Both the position numbers and the translations under genes were made by a program. Under the pieces are notes generated by a model. That model ran no database searches, was not told the DNA's origin, and was given only the letters and a program-made list of their open reading frames with translations. A stretch of 64,000 nt of DNA from Blakeslea trispora (taxonomy: Eukaryota; Mucoromycota; Mucoromycetes; Mucorales; Choanephoraceae): assembly GCA_025331445.1 (NCBI GenBank), contig JAIWNE010000061.1, positions 1 to 64,000 of the forward strand, in the 5' to 3' direction. Each line of letters starts with the position of its first letter. The stretch's first letter is position 1. Below are positions 10,158 to 20,289 of the stretch, one piece after another.

Positions 10158-11288
10158 ATGCGTTCCTGGCTGTCATTGCTACCTAATCGCCATCGAGATC
10201 ATGACCAGCTTTCGACTCGAGTAAAGCCAAACCAGAAACAGTTGTTTTTGCTTATAACCAAATGGACAACAAGCTTACTCGTTGTTGGGCTACTCTTGTT
10301 TTTTTCTATTTTCAATATCGACTTGAACTCTCACATCACCATCCGACACACTTTTGCATCGGACAGACCATCACCAGGGCCTCTCTCAACACATTGTTCA
10401 CATACATTGAATCGAACAAGGCATTTTGGTATTATACCAAGCGTACCAGTCAAAGAAGCGGATACCTGTTTCGATTATGCCAAATTAATGCAGCCATTAA
10501 AGCAAACAGAGGACACATTGTTCCATACTTGGTGGTCGAGCGACATTACTTCTGAATGGACACAGAATCAGCTAGTGACCTTGCGTTCCTTTATTGCTAC
10601 ACAGCCTTTAAACAGCCGTCTCTACCTATGGACGACACCGCAAGATCAGATTCGGTTAAAAACCTCTTTGCCTCAGCTGCACGACCGTATTGAGCTAAAA
10701 ACAACAGACCTCTTGTCATTCAAGAGGCAGCCTCATGCAAACCATCTGTTATCTATGGTCAAGCTGACTAGTTTGTATGAATACGGCGGTGTCTGGATGG
10801 ATTTAGATGTCTTGCTTGTTCGAGATCTCTCACCTCTTCTCCATCAAGAATGGCTTTCACAATCTGATTGTTTTGAAAGTTCTACATTGGTGCATACAGT
10901 AGATGCTCGTTTCAAAGGTGCATTGATGCACTTCTTTGCTGGCTCACCTTATCTCTGTGAAATGTTGACTGTGGCCAATGAAGAATTAGAGGGCTCAGTC
11001 AATGGACTAAGGCCACTTGCTTCTTTAGGACCTCATCTCTATGAAAGAGTTTACTATCGGATGCTAGAGCATCAAATCACTCCTTGGGCTGTCTTGCCTT
11101 GGTGTTTTACAGATCCCTCACAATGTACCAGAAAAAACTCAATCAACAGTCTGTTTAGTAGAAAGTTCACCGAGAAAGACAAGGACAAGGTGAAGGCTAT
11201 TTTTGCTTATCATTACCACCAGCAATGGCATGTTTCTCCGGGAGCTTTATTTAATTACCTTGATCAACTTTATAAACAAATGTCATGA
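10158..11288 (+). CDS. Type II membrane glycosyltransferase with DXD motif (GT32-like), 376 aa
   Basis: Single exon; ATG 10158 is the first in-frame start. A basic N-terminus precedes one membrane anchor (about residues 36-55, LLVVGLLLFFSIFNI), giving a Golgi type II topology. The catalytic domain has HTWWSS, LYLWTT and the family signature YGGVWMDLDVLLV, in which D215-x-D217 would bind the metal and nucleotide sugar. The C-terminal part (PWAVLPWCFTDP, then AYHYHQQWH) fits the alpha-1,4-glycosyltransferase/GT32 fold. It likely adds a hexose or HexNAc to glycolipids or glycoproteins in the secretory pathway; donor and acceptor cannot be told from sequence. The next gene starts about 110 bp downstream. 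Confidence 0.8.
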   Translation: MRSWLSLLPNRHRDHDQLSTRVKPNQKQLFLLITKWTTSLLVVGLLLFFSIFNIDLNSHITIRHTFASDRPSPGPLSTHCSHTLNRTRHFGIIPSVPVKEADTCFDYAKLMQPLKQTEDTLFHTWWSSDITSEWTQNQLVTLRSFIATQPLNSRLYLWTTPQDQIRLKTSLPQLHDRIELKTTDLLSFKRQPHANHLLSMVKLTSLYEYGGVWMDLDVLLVRDLSPLLHQEWLSQSDCFESSTLVHTVDARFKGALMHFFAGSPYLCEMLTVANEELEGSVNGLRPLASLGPHLYERVYYRMLEHQITPWAVLPWCFTDPSQCTRKNSINSLFSRKFTEKDKDKVKAIFAYHYHQQWHVSPGALFNYLDQLYKQMS

Positions 11289-11398
11289 TATTTATTTTTT
11301 GAAAGAAAATAACGAGGCGCTTATTTTCAATAGAAGCTTATTTCTTTCTCTATATAATAATATTTATCTACTCTTCTTATTGTTGTAATCATCCACCA

Positions 11399-12148
11399 AT
11401 GACTCGCTTAAAGAACAATATTCTGTACTACAGTCCAGGCTCTACTTTTTCAATTGTAGGTCTTTTGTTGATTCATGAAAAGGGTTTAGAAGACCAGTTT
11501 GAGCTCAAATCAATCAAGCTGGGCCAAGACAATCTTTCACCATGGTACATACAATTGAATCCAAAGGGTCAAGTACCCACCATCATCTATCAATCACAGG
11601 TTATATCTGACTCTCTTTCTATCGCTCGCTTTCTCGATCCATGTACTCAACCCTTATGTTTTGGCTGTGATCAACCAGAAGTGATGAATTTCATCAAACC
11701 ATGGCGTCAACTCAGACTATTACCTTTATTTGCTGGTAAAAGGGACTTGGACCAAGACACAAGTCTAATGGAATCTACTTTGAACAAGGCTCGAGATCAG
11801 CAACTTGTTTATGCTAAAGCACATCCTGATTTGGCTGATGCTTATGAAGTTCGCTTAGCTATTCATGAGGAACGTGCCGAGTTGCTTTTAGAATACGATC
11901 AATTCCTCTTTCACAGACATATGCTTAATACCTTACTGGATGAGGCTGAACAGGCATTGGGTACTCACCAGGGTTTTTTGCTCGCTTGCAAACAACACAC
12001 ATTAGCTGATATCTATCTCATGGCCAACCTCTACTGTGTGCATCAAAAGATAAATGCAAACATTCTAGACTCAAGACCTAAGCTTGGAGAATACTATCAG
12101 AAGCAAATGACAAGACCTAGCTTTGCCAAAGCATTTTTATTAGCATAG
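11399..12148 (+). CDS. Glutathione S-transferase-like protein, 249 aa
   Basis: Single exon from ATG 11399. Residues 1-85 form a thioredoxin-like GST N-domain: ILYYSPGSTFSIVGLLL, then LNPKGQVPTII with the cis-Pro of the glutathione site, and the SDSLSIARFLD glutathione gamma-Glu loop. A helical C-domain follows with the usual LADIYLMANLY core helix. The catalytic Ser/Tyr/Cys position is probably in SPGSTFS but cannot be fixed by eye. The length fits a cytosolic GST; a GDAP1-like or other branch is possible. It could conjugate glutathione or act as a peroxidase or isomerase. Confidence 0.8.
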   Translation: MTRLKNNILYYSPGSTFSIVGLLLIHEKGLEDQFELKSIKLGQDNLSPWYIQLNPKGQVPTIIYQSQVISDSLSIARFLDPCTQPLCFGCDQPEVMNFIKPWRQLRLLPLFAGKRDLDQDTSLMESTLNKARDQQLVYAKAHPDLADAYEVRLAIHEERAELLLEYDQFLFHRHMLNTLLDEAEQALGTHQGFLLACKQHTLADIYLMANLYCVHQKINANILDSRPKLGEYYQKQMTRPSFAKAFLLA

Positions 12149-12190
12149 ACAATTTTTTTTTAAAATAAAAAGAAACAAACAGAAAACACA

Positions 12191-13184
12191 TCAAGGCTTA
12201 AAGTCATATAATCGAACCCGTTTAGCGTCTTGAGGATGATAATGAGCAATCTGTGCTTGAATCAACGTCTGAATGTAAGGCATCCAATAAGCGTCAGGTT
12301 CCAAAGTGATGTAAGCATTATCGGGTGAATTCACTGCTTTGTTCATGAGCTCTTCAATAATTGCCTTTAAATCACATTTCATGCTCTTGGTAGGGTTTGA
12401 AGTGTTAGAAAAGCGAGGTGGATAGAATTCATCTAGGAAATCGATAAAATCATTTTGGTCTCTCTTGATCATTTCCTCTAATCGGATTCGCTCTTGTCGT
12501 AAATGTTCTTTAGTCAACTTGAATCGAATTTCATGTGCCAATCGCTGCTTCTCTTTCCTTAGACCGGTAAAGAGCAACTCCGTCTCTGCCAAGATGGTTT
12601 GTTCTCTATAACACAGATAAGCGTAAGGGACATCTCTTCAAAAGTTGTTTGTACTGCTTACTCTTTTAATGTAAGTGTAGCATCATTCAATTGCTCTCTA
12701 ACGAATTCAATGGCTGTTGTGTATTCCTTGATTTCCTTCTCTAATCTCTCTCGATGCATCATCTCCAAAATAACATCGCTTGGCTTGGTCATCAAATCTC
12801 CCTTGCTCATTTCAGCTGTAATTTGTGTTGACAGGTCACGATGCTCATACATAAGGGCGCTTAACATTTTTCGACTAGGTGTAGCATATTCTGGATTAGA
12901 GGAAAACACTTTATGCCTGCCATTCTGTCGTCGCTTTTGTTCCAACTGGATGTTTTTTTATGTGCCTTATGAGTAAACTGAATAATCGATTCAATATTTA
13001 AGGATACCTCATAAAGCTTATCCCATAAAAGTTTGTTTTCCGTTTTTTGTTCTTTTATCACTTGGTCCAAAAAGTCTCCTCTTGAAGAACCATCTTCTTC
13101 ACTAGACACAACTGGATCAGTAGTAGCTGTTTCGATATAGGATTTAGCTGCATTGGCAATAACTTCTTTTATGGCACTTTCCAT
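12191..13184 (-). CDS. CENPK: Kinetochore protein CENP-K homologue, 291 aa
   Basis: Three exons: 13184-13008, 12945-12662, 12605-12191; all junctions are GT-AG and the sum is divisible by three. The protein is largely coiled coil (HRERLEKEIKEYTTAIEFVREQL, then LRKEKQRLAHEIRFKLTKEHL). The C-terminal 110 residues carry the family signature: DFIDFLDEFYPPRF, IEELMNKAV, YWMPYIQTLI and the ending HPQDAKRVRLYDF, which follows vertebrate CENP-K (FLEEHFP, FWPPYVELL, HPEDPTRIRLEAF). CENP-K (fission yeast Sim4) belongs to the CCAN H/I/K/M module of the inner kinetochore. The BUB1-type gene ends only about 113 bp upstream on the same strand. Confidence 0.85.
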
Positions 13185-13297
13185 TGTTGTCTGAAAATTT
13201 AGGAAAAGAGTAAAAAAAAAAAAAAAATACGATATCTTTTATGCTTTTTGAATTATCTTGAGACCAGTCCGGAAAGTATAGTGTCCGGGAGTCCTTT

Positions 13298-15146
13298 TTA
13301 TTTTTTATGAAGCATTGTTATAAACGCTTTAATATCAGTGGTATCAAGGTCATCGAGTACAGATTGAAACTGATCTAATATCGGTATCAATATATCTCGG
13401 TTTGGCAGAGGCGGATTTAGCATAAAATGGAAAAAGTTGCTCCAAAGGTGTCTACACCAATACCGTCTGATAGCTTGCTGAATATGATACCGATTTTGTT
13501 TGTCTCGGCGTGTACGCATAGGAGTTCCGTAAAGCATAAGGTGGGCTATGGTAGCAAGTTGCCAATAATCAGCATGAGCAGGATGATAAGCTTTGTTTAG
13601 TATAGGCAAATCAGACTCAACACAAGCTGGTGGCCAATTTGCTTTACATAAAGCACGATGGCCCCCAACAAGGCGTGTGTCTACTGCATGGCCATAGTCA
13701 ATCAATACAATATCCAACTCATTCTCAACCAGAGTGACCATCACATTATCCAACTTCAGATCGTTATGAGTCACAGAGAGTGTATAGTGAAGCAAATGGA
13801 TCTGTTTCAACAGCTTCATGACCAACAAGAGAACAACAGATTCTGGTATATCATTTCTTCGAGGCCGATAACAATTCAAGGCATCCAATAGACTACCATA
13901 TCTCAAGTAATCTATCAAGAGAAAACTCACATCAGTAAATCGATAAAAGGCATGTAACTGAATCAGATGAAATCCAGTTACTTGATGATGGTTCAGTCTC
14001 TGCTGCAACTGAGATAAGATATAGTATTCCCAAGGATGAGGCGGCTTCTGTACTTTTAGGACATAAACAGAGGACAGTTGAACAGTATGTTGGACCAAAT
14101 AGATCTGTGCCATACCCCCTTGTCCTATTTTCTTAATGACATGAAGCTTGTCTTGGCTCAACTGAATCAACTTCAAGCCATGCTGTCTAGATGTCTTCTT
14201 TCTCTGTTGATCGTCAGGAAACCAGGCCTGGAGCTGTTTGATGGTACTGAGACCATCTTGAGAACAAATCACATAATATTTGTTCTGGAACATATGAGTT
14301 TGAATCTGCTGCTCAATAAACCTAGAAGAATGAGGCAGCTGTACAACAGCAGGAGCATGTGTTTGTGTATCAGGCGAGATCAGGCGGGAACGATAGTGTC
14401 TTGCTCTTAACTCCTCTATCGATAGGGCAATGGTGGATTTATGACAATCTCTATACACATCCGAGCGGATACTGTGCTGCAGTTTGATCGTGAGCCAATC
14501 CAATTGCTCTTGAAGGGTTTTCTAACAAGACAAATAAATTAGGGCCATCATTCAAGAGAAGAGAAAAGATTTACTCGTGGCCTGCGGGCATTTGCTTGCT
14601 CTGTGTACTTGAGCCATTGATAATGGTGCACAGGAAAGTCAAATAAATGAGTGGTCTTGAAATGATGAAGTGTTCGATTCAATCGTCTGATAGGTTCAGC
14701 CCTTCTCTTTAAACCCAATAGTAAAGTTCTTTCTACCTGTTTCAAGCTGTTTTTTTTTAGTTCCAGATGAATATAGTTTAATCGCAAAAAACAAAAGAAA
14801 AAAAAAGGACTTACTGCTTGTCTTGATGAAGAATGTAGGCAATAGCTTCATAAAGGATAGCAAGCTTATCACAAATCTTGTTTTCTATCAAACCGTACAA
14901 GATAGGCAACACAACAAATGATTTTTCTGTCTGTCTTTGATGGAATGCATACACAAGCCATAATCTAAGGTACCGCGGCGAGTTTCTATAACGGATATCA
15001 TGTTTGTATCGAAGTAGAGTTTTCTCTAGCCACTGAAGCGCAATTTGTTTATCCTTTGGAGAAAACGTTGTCAACTTGTCTTCTTCTTTTGAGAGCGGAT
15101 CACCTTCAAAGTCCTTATTCGATTGATATGAGCGTGAGAGAATCAT
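13298..15146 (-). CDS. BUB1: Mitotic checkpoint kinase BUB1-type, compact, 575 aa
   Basis: Three exons: 15146-14815, 14746-14575, 14521-13298. Residues about 30-145 form the Mad3/BUB1 TPR region (IALQWLEKTLLRYKHDIRYRNSPRYLRLW, ILYGLIENKICDKLAILYEAIA). A short linker has SIEELRA, resembling the conserved EExRA motif of Bub1/Mad3. The kinase domain runs from about residue 285: IGQGGMAQIYLV (Gly loop), YVLKVQ (Lys), THNDLKLDNVMV (catalytic loop, HND for HRD) and LIDYGHAVD (DYG for DFG), close to the diverged BUB1 pattern. I see no KEN box and no obvious GLEBS, so the usual long middle is largely missing. It should act at kinetochores in the spindle checkpoint, probably phosphorylating histone H2A. 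Confidence 0.85.
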
Positions 15147-15277
15147 TTAAGGAAAAATGGTGTCACAGAGTGAAATTTATTGAAAGAAAAAAGAAAAAAA
15201 AAATTAAGGAGAACAAAGAAAAATAATGCTTAATTGTGAAATGCCAAGATGCGATGCGATGTATTGTATTGAATGAT

Positions 15278-15559
15278 CTATAATGTGGGTCTATGTTCTG
15301 TGTCTTGATAACCAGTCATGGAGTCCCAATTACCAAGAGAGAAGTTTTCCGGTGATTCATCACTTGAGTTAGAGGCAGAGCTATTCACAGAGGTATCAGA
15401 GGAACGGCGTTGGATCTGCTTGTCGCTTAGTAGTTTGGAGAAATCAGACCAAGGTAAATCCATAAAGCTAGAGTTCTTGGGTGTAGTAATACTAGGATCT
15501 TCATTGATCAAATTAGGGACAGTCTTGATATGTTGAAGAAGCTTGTAGCCAGGATCCAT
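15278..15559 (-). CDS. Small Ser-rich hypothetical protein, 93 aa
   Basis: Single-exon frame starting MDPGYKLLQHIKTVPNLI with a TATA-like box about 66-75 bp upstream, which supports a real gene. The middle is Ser/Asn/Asp rich (SSDTSVNSSASNSSDESPE) and probably disordered; there is a short hydrophobic/aromatic motif FMDLPWSDFSKLLSD. No known domain. It lies just upstream of the BUB1-type gene on the same strand. Confidence 0.5.
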   Translation of the reverse strand: MDPGYKLLQHIKTVPNLINEDPSITTPKNSSFMDLPWSDFSKLLSDKQIQRRSSDTSVNSSASNSSDESPENFSLGNWDSMTGYQDTEHRPTL

Positions 15560-15624
15560 TTTGAGTATATGTATTAAAAGAAAATTCAGTGTAGAGAAGA
15601 TGTGAGAGAGAATAGAAATCCTCC

Positions 15625-15634
15625 TATTTATATA
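15625..15634 (-). promoter_or_regulatory. TATA-like box
   Basis: TATATAAATA on the minus strand, followed by GGAGG, about 65 bp before the ATG of the 93-aa gene. Confidence 0.5.
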
Positions 15635-15659
15635 GAATCCTATCGTGAGACTTTTTTAT

Positions 15660-17131
15660 CCAAATCTGGCCTAGGCATGGCATGACGCAAATTGAGAGTA
15701 TGGTTGGTCTGGTCAATACTAAAAATAGAAAGGAGGTAAACATGCCAAAGTGACTCATCCGAACCCCGCAAATTAGCAAAAAAAAAAAAAAAAAGATTAG
15801 CACACTAACATTCTAGCTAATATTATATTTCAGCCAATGAGATTCGAGAGAATGTTAGCGCGCGTAAAAATAATCAAAAAGAATAATTGTCTTTTGTCCC
15901 TATTATTTATGTAGACTATCATAGTTGCACAATCAATCAAAAAAAAAAAAAAGGTCTACGGACGTGCCGCTCCGATACACAGCTTATCACAATCATTTGA
16001 ATTACAAGCACAACCAGCAATGTTGGCTGTACAAGAAGACCAACTATTGAGACTGGCATATATTCATATGATTGCTATATAGCTATTCGTATGGCATGCT
16101 TAGCTTTCATCTTTATTGATACAAGAGCATCAATGTATTATCCTGTTCTCTTTTTTTTCTTACTGTAGAATAATGAAAAGTAGTCATTGTAAATGATCTA
16201 TGTTCAACTCTTCTCTTTTAGTGCTAAGAAACAAGGGGCACATTGATATAGATTAGTCTTCAAACACAAAGAATAAACAACAATCAATATATCAGCCAAT
16301 AAGAACATTAATCAGCAATGCGGTCAATCTGGTCTTAAGATAAAGAAGAAGAAAAGGTTGTTTTCTCGAGCTATTATAAGCAATTAGCATAATACATCTG
16401 AAAATCTTGAAAATTTCACCCTCAAACAGAACTAATTTCAGAGCTTGTGTTAATAAATACTTTTCAAAAACCCACCCATATGTAGAAAATACCCTCAAGT
16501 AGAGCGGCTACTGTATGTGTGTAGTTTCCCGTGTCTGTCTCAGAGGTGCCTGCATAACTGTCAATTCTGTCACACCTGAATGATGCCATTGATATCTTTG
16601 AAATGCATCGGAAACCAAGAAGTAATGATGCTGACACTTTCTCATGGTTCCGCGAATCCTTCCGGTCACTGACATTTCCTTTTTGCAAATACCTAGTATT
16701 TAGGGGCATTGCCAGACATAATCTTTGATGTGCTTGTATGTTTTTGGTTACGAGTATTGAGAGTACAATCTTTGCTGAATTGTGTCTTGACCGAAATGGC
16801 CGTGATCATTGTGCATTTCTTTTAGTACGGCTTGTCTTTCTTGCATCTCTTGGTATTTGCATAGTAGCTAGCTCTTTTTCTTTCGGAATCGTCAATTCAA
16901 CATGTGGCATGGGCTTGTTAAGGCGCTCCATAAAAACCTCATGCTCACTGGTGTCTATATGCAATAAGTTGTCAAGTAGTAAGCGTTATGCGAGAATAGG
17001 AATGCGGCACTTTAAACCAGATTTGAGCTCTCTTATCCAATAAGATGCGTCAACAGTGTAACTTGCTTTTCCCTTTTTATTTATTTCCCTTTTGTTTTAT
17101 TTTTCAAGCAATCGTAAAGTAACTTTGCTGA
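15660..17131. other. Gene-free interval with a decayed retrotransposon
   Basis: No intact gene. It holds A-runs near 15780 and 15940 and the gypsy integrase relic described separately. The last 90 bases before 17132 are the T-rich leader of the next gene. Confidence 0.55.
16290..17043 (-). mobile_element. Degenerate Ty3/Gypsy retrotransposon integrase fragment
   Basis: On the minus strand, with several frameshifts and stops, the order of integrase features is preserved. First comes a zinc-binding N-domain (HNDHGHFGQDTIQQRLYSQY near 16820-16750, then YKHIKDYVWQCP in place of the usual YV-CxxC part). About 250 bp further on is a core-like stretch (FEKYLLTQALKLVLFEGEIF near 16480-16400) matching the YFTKWPxAxALK pattern. 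No LTRs, primer-binding site or intact reverse transcriptase are visible. It is an inactive fossil. Confidence 0.65.
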
Positions 17132-19995
17132 ATGACAGACACGCTTAAAGACATTCCCGAGTTTTTTGAAAACGAAATAGGCGAGTCAATTGCTGCCCGT
17201 ACAGATGCCTTAGGTAACTTGATGGTTTTGCCCTGTTGTAATAGCAATCTAACTCGTTTACTTAGGCACTTTTCGCGAACTTGGTCCCCCTGACCTATGT
17301 CATATCATCAAGACAAACTCAAAGCCTGGTCTTAAAGAGGTAGACAATAGAAGCAATAAAAAGCAAAGACAAGGCTTATTTATCTATATATACAGCTGGG
17401 CAGTTATCATTATGTCTCTGGTGTAGACGCTTCTTCATCTGCAGAGCTGGCAGCATATTTGAACTCCTTAACTTATTCACTTGTAAGTTGCTTGGCATTA
17501 TACCGAGACGTTCTTGCTTATTTAAAGTCCATATAATTTGTAGGATGAAACTCAGTCATGGTTTTCTAAATCAAATGCTTGGAGAATCCGTTCAGGCATT
17601 TACTGGTAAGAAGAAGAAGAAGAAGAAAAGCAAATCAATTTTGTTATTGGGTGGTTGACTTGCTCAATGGTTAGTTGTTTTAACGCGTTTTCTCGCGTTG
17701 ATGTACGTGTCGAAGTCAAGATTCCTGGTGGTGTTGAAAGCTATTATGTAGACGTACGAGGAGAAAGGTAAAATGCTTGCTTTTGACTTTCTTCTATTTT
17801 GGAATCTGATTGATCGACAAATAGACATGAAGCAACAGGAGCTATTTGGCAAGAGACCTATCTTTCAGCTGTTCTTCGTGCTATTCTCTACTCTGATGAT
17901 AGTTATTATCGATTAGCAGGTTATCGAAAGAAGGATCCTATCCCTAACCTAGTAGGAGAACAGCACTTTTTGGAAGCCGTGCAAGCACTTTTTTGGAGAG
18001 GATGGCAATTGGGTAGTAGTCCAGAAATTCAGACAGCTACTGTTGTCCATAATCATCTAACCTCAGGTGTGATGAAATATTTTGGTGACAGTTTCCGTTA
18101 CGAGCCTGCCATTGAATTGTATAAGAAGCTGAGCAAGAAAGATCCAGAGGTAGGTGCTCTTCTGGCCCAGTCATACATTGGACAAAACAAGGAAATTAAG
18201 GCAGTTAATGTGTTGAATGATGAATTGAAACGTATGCCTATGAGTTATCCTTTATTACATGTTCAGATTGACTTTCTTCGCAATAAGGTACATGGTAATC
18301 TAAGAGGGAAAGAAACTATTGAGTCTAAACACATCTTTTTATAGGGTGAACATTCTATGGCTTTGAAGCTTGCCAAGTTTGCAGTCAATACTACACCTTC
18401 TGAATTCTTGACTTGGTCTAAATTAACGGAAGGTAAAATACAATACATTTCTCTGTGTGAGATAAAAAAGAAAAAATACTGAATCGAATGATGATTAGTC
18501 TATATTGATCTTGGAGATTATAAGAATGTAAGGTTCAATAAACATGTAGCATTCTCTCACTTTGTACTTACTCCATCTTTCAATAGGCACTCTTGACATT
18601 GAATTCATGCCCTATGTTTACCTATAGTGAACGCGATATGCATAGAATGCCTGCTCCTACGAAGACACATTTGCCTATTAAAACAGATATCTTGAATTCG
18701 GGCATTATGGAAGAAGACCCAGCTGGAAGAGAGAATGAAGCTGATCCTAACTTGGCTAGATTACCTGCACCCGCATTACATGGTACATTTGCGAAAGCTT
18801 ATTCTCTTTTGACTCGTCTTGTTAGTAAGATTGGCTGGGACGATTTGTTGAAATGTAGATCTCAAGTGTTTGTTATGGAGGAAGAGTATCGTATGCAAAA
18901 GGCTAAAGAGGACACTCAAAAATCAAGCGTATCTATTCACGAACAGTCTCAGACATCCCCTGATATGAAGCAGACTGAAGACGAGCTTGCTGAAGCTTCT
19001 TTGAGTAAAACAACAACTGAAGAAGAGAGGACATCTGAAAAGGGCGGTGAAGCAATCGTCAAAAGCCAAGACAACAAGGAGGAAGACAACAAGGAAGAAG
19101 ACAACAAGGAAGAAGACAACAAGGAAGAAGACAACAAGGAAGAAGACAACAAGGAAGAAACAGGACAGGTGGTAGAGCAAATGGATAATATAGATTTGAA
19201 TGCAGAAGAAAGTACACCAGCAGTTAAAGTTGAACATACACCTCTCGAACGTCCTGTCCAAGCTGCTGAAGACAACTCAAAGGTTAAACAAAAAAAGAGG
19301 GGCGAGGGTCTTGAATGACTAGAACATGAATATTAAATTTGTATTTTTTTTTGTATAGTCTGATACAAAAGATGAACCACCTATGGTAACACCTAATCCA
19401 AGCGATGGTGTCAACTTTTCATTTAGTAACAAACGTCTTTGTGAACGCTGGCTAGATAATCTATTTATGGTCTTGTATGAAGATTTGCGTATCTATACAT
19501 TTTGGCGAACTGAGTCTGCTCATTACCGTGCTCAACAACTACCTTATCGTAAGACAGGTGCCGAATGGGAACTTTTAGGCGACCTTGCACTTAGGTTGTG
19601 GCATGAGCGTGAAGCCAAGGAGGCTTATGAACAATGTTTGGATCACAAGTTCTCTGCAAAAGCTTGGATGAAACTCCTGGAACTTTATGTGAACGAAGGC
19701 AATGTGCAGAGAGCTCTGCTTGCAGCTGTTAAGCTGACAGTATATCATGAACGCTGGTATCATGAAATTGTGGTAAGTTGTTTTGTGTAGAAAAGAGACA
19801 AGTGCATGAACTGATTTCTTCATTTAGTATCCAAGCGAAATTGCTCGTCATTTGAATGTGCTGATTCGCAAAGAAGGTCTTTTCAAGATGCAGAATATGT
19901 TGACTTCTATGAATTTGCCCCGTCCTGTTCAGAAGTTAATGACAAGCTATTTTGATTATGCTGAATCTTTTAAAGTTGAAGGCTATGAGTTTTAA
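17132..19995 (+). CDS. BCH1: ChAPs family exomer subunit (Bch1/Bud7/Chs6-like), 751 aa
   Basis: Eleven exons: 17132-17213, 17266-17339, 17396-17482, 17544-17605, 17675-17767, 17825-18287, 18345-18432, 18499-18527, 18587-19282, 19359-19772, 19828-19995; the total is divisible by three. The N-terminus (FRELGPPDLCHIIK, GSYHYVSGVDASSSAEL) and the TPR-rich body (EPAIELYKKLSKKDPEVG, LPYRKTGAEWELLGDLALRL) are those of Chs5-Arf1-binding proteins. ChAPs with Chs5 form the exomer coat that carries chitin synthase and other cargo from the trans-Golgi to the plasma membrane. A low-complexity acidic insert with six NKEED-type repeats interrupts the conserved part between GWDDLL and FSFSNKRLCERWLD. The exon 9 donor (AAG|GTTAAA) is the weakest junction. 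Confidence 0.88.
19070..19159 (+). repeat. Coding minisatellite, six 15-bp units (DNKEE)
   Basis: Six tandem copies of GACAACAAGGAAGAA (the first with one G for A) encode DNKEE repeats in the acidic insert of the ChAPs protein. Length changes of any number of units keep frame. Confidence 0.9.
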
Positions 19996-20094
19996 TATTT
20001 CGACTTGAAAAAAAAAAAGTATATAGCAGTTACACGATAATAGAATAATAATATACTCTTTTATTTAAGCGTACGGAAATCATACATTTGATAT

Positions 20095-20252
20095 GATGTA
20101 TATGGACACATGTATCCATATACACGCACATATACACATACACATATACATACACATACAAACATATATATATATATATATATGCATCTGTACATACAAC
20201 TTTACATATATACATATATAAATCATACATTTTATACTCTAGTATCTTTAAC

Positions 20253-20287
<35 letters not shown>
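20095..20287. repeat. Simple repeats: (TACACA)n/(TA)n block and (GA)n tract
   Basis: 20098-20222 is alternating purine-pyrimidine sequence rich in TACACATA and ATATAT; 20258-20287 is an uninterrupted GA run that ends three bases from the stop codon of DBR1, so it would lie in its 3' UTR as CU repeats. Confidence 0.8.

Positions 20288-20289
<2 letters not shown>

Noticed and set aside
13260..13300. Short GTCCGG...CCGGG palindrome between CENP-K and BUB1 as a terminator
   Set aside because: Stem too short and eukaryotic genes do not use such terminators; no other support.
18923..19275. Two minus-strand frames opposite the ChAPs acidic insert
   Set aside because: They are translations of the 15-bp repeat on the other strand (FFLVV / LLSSS repeats).
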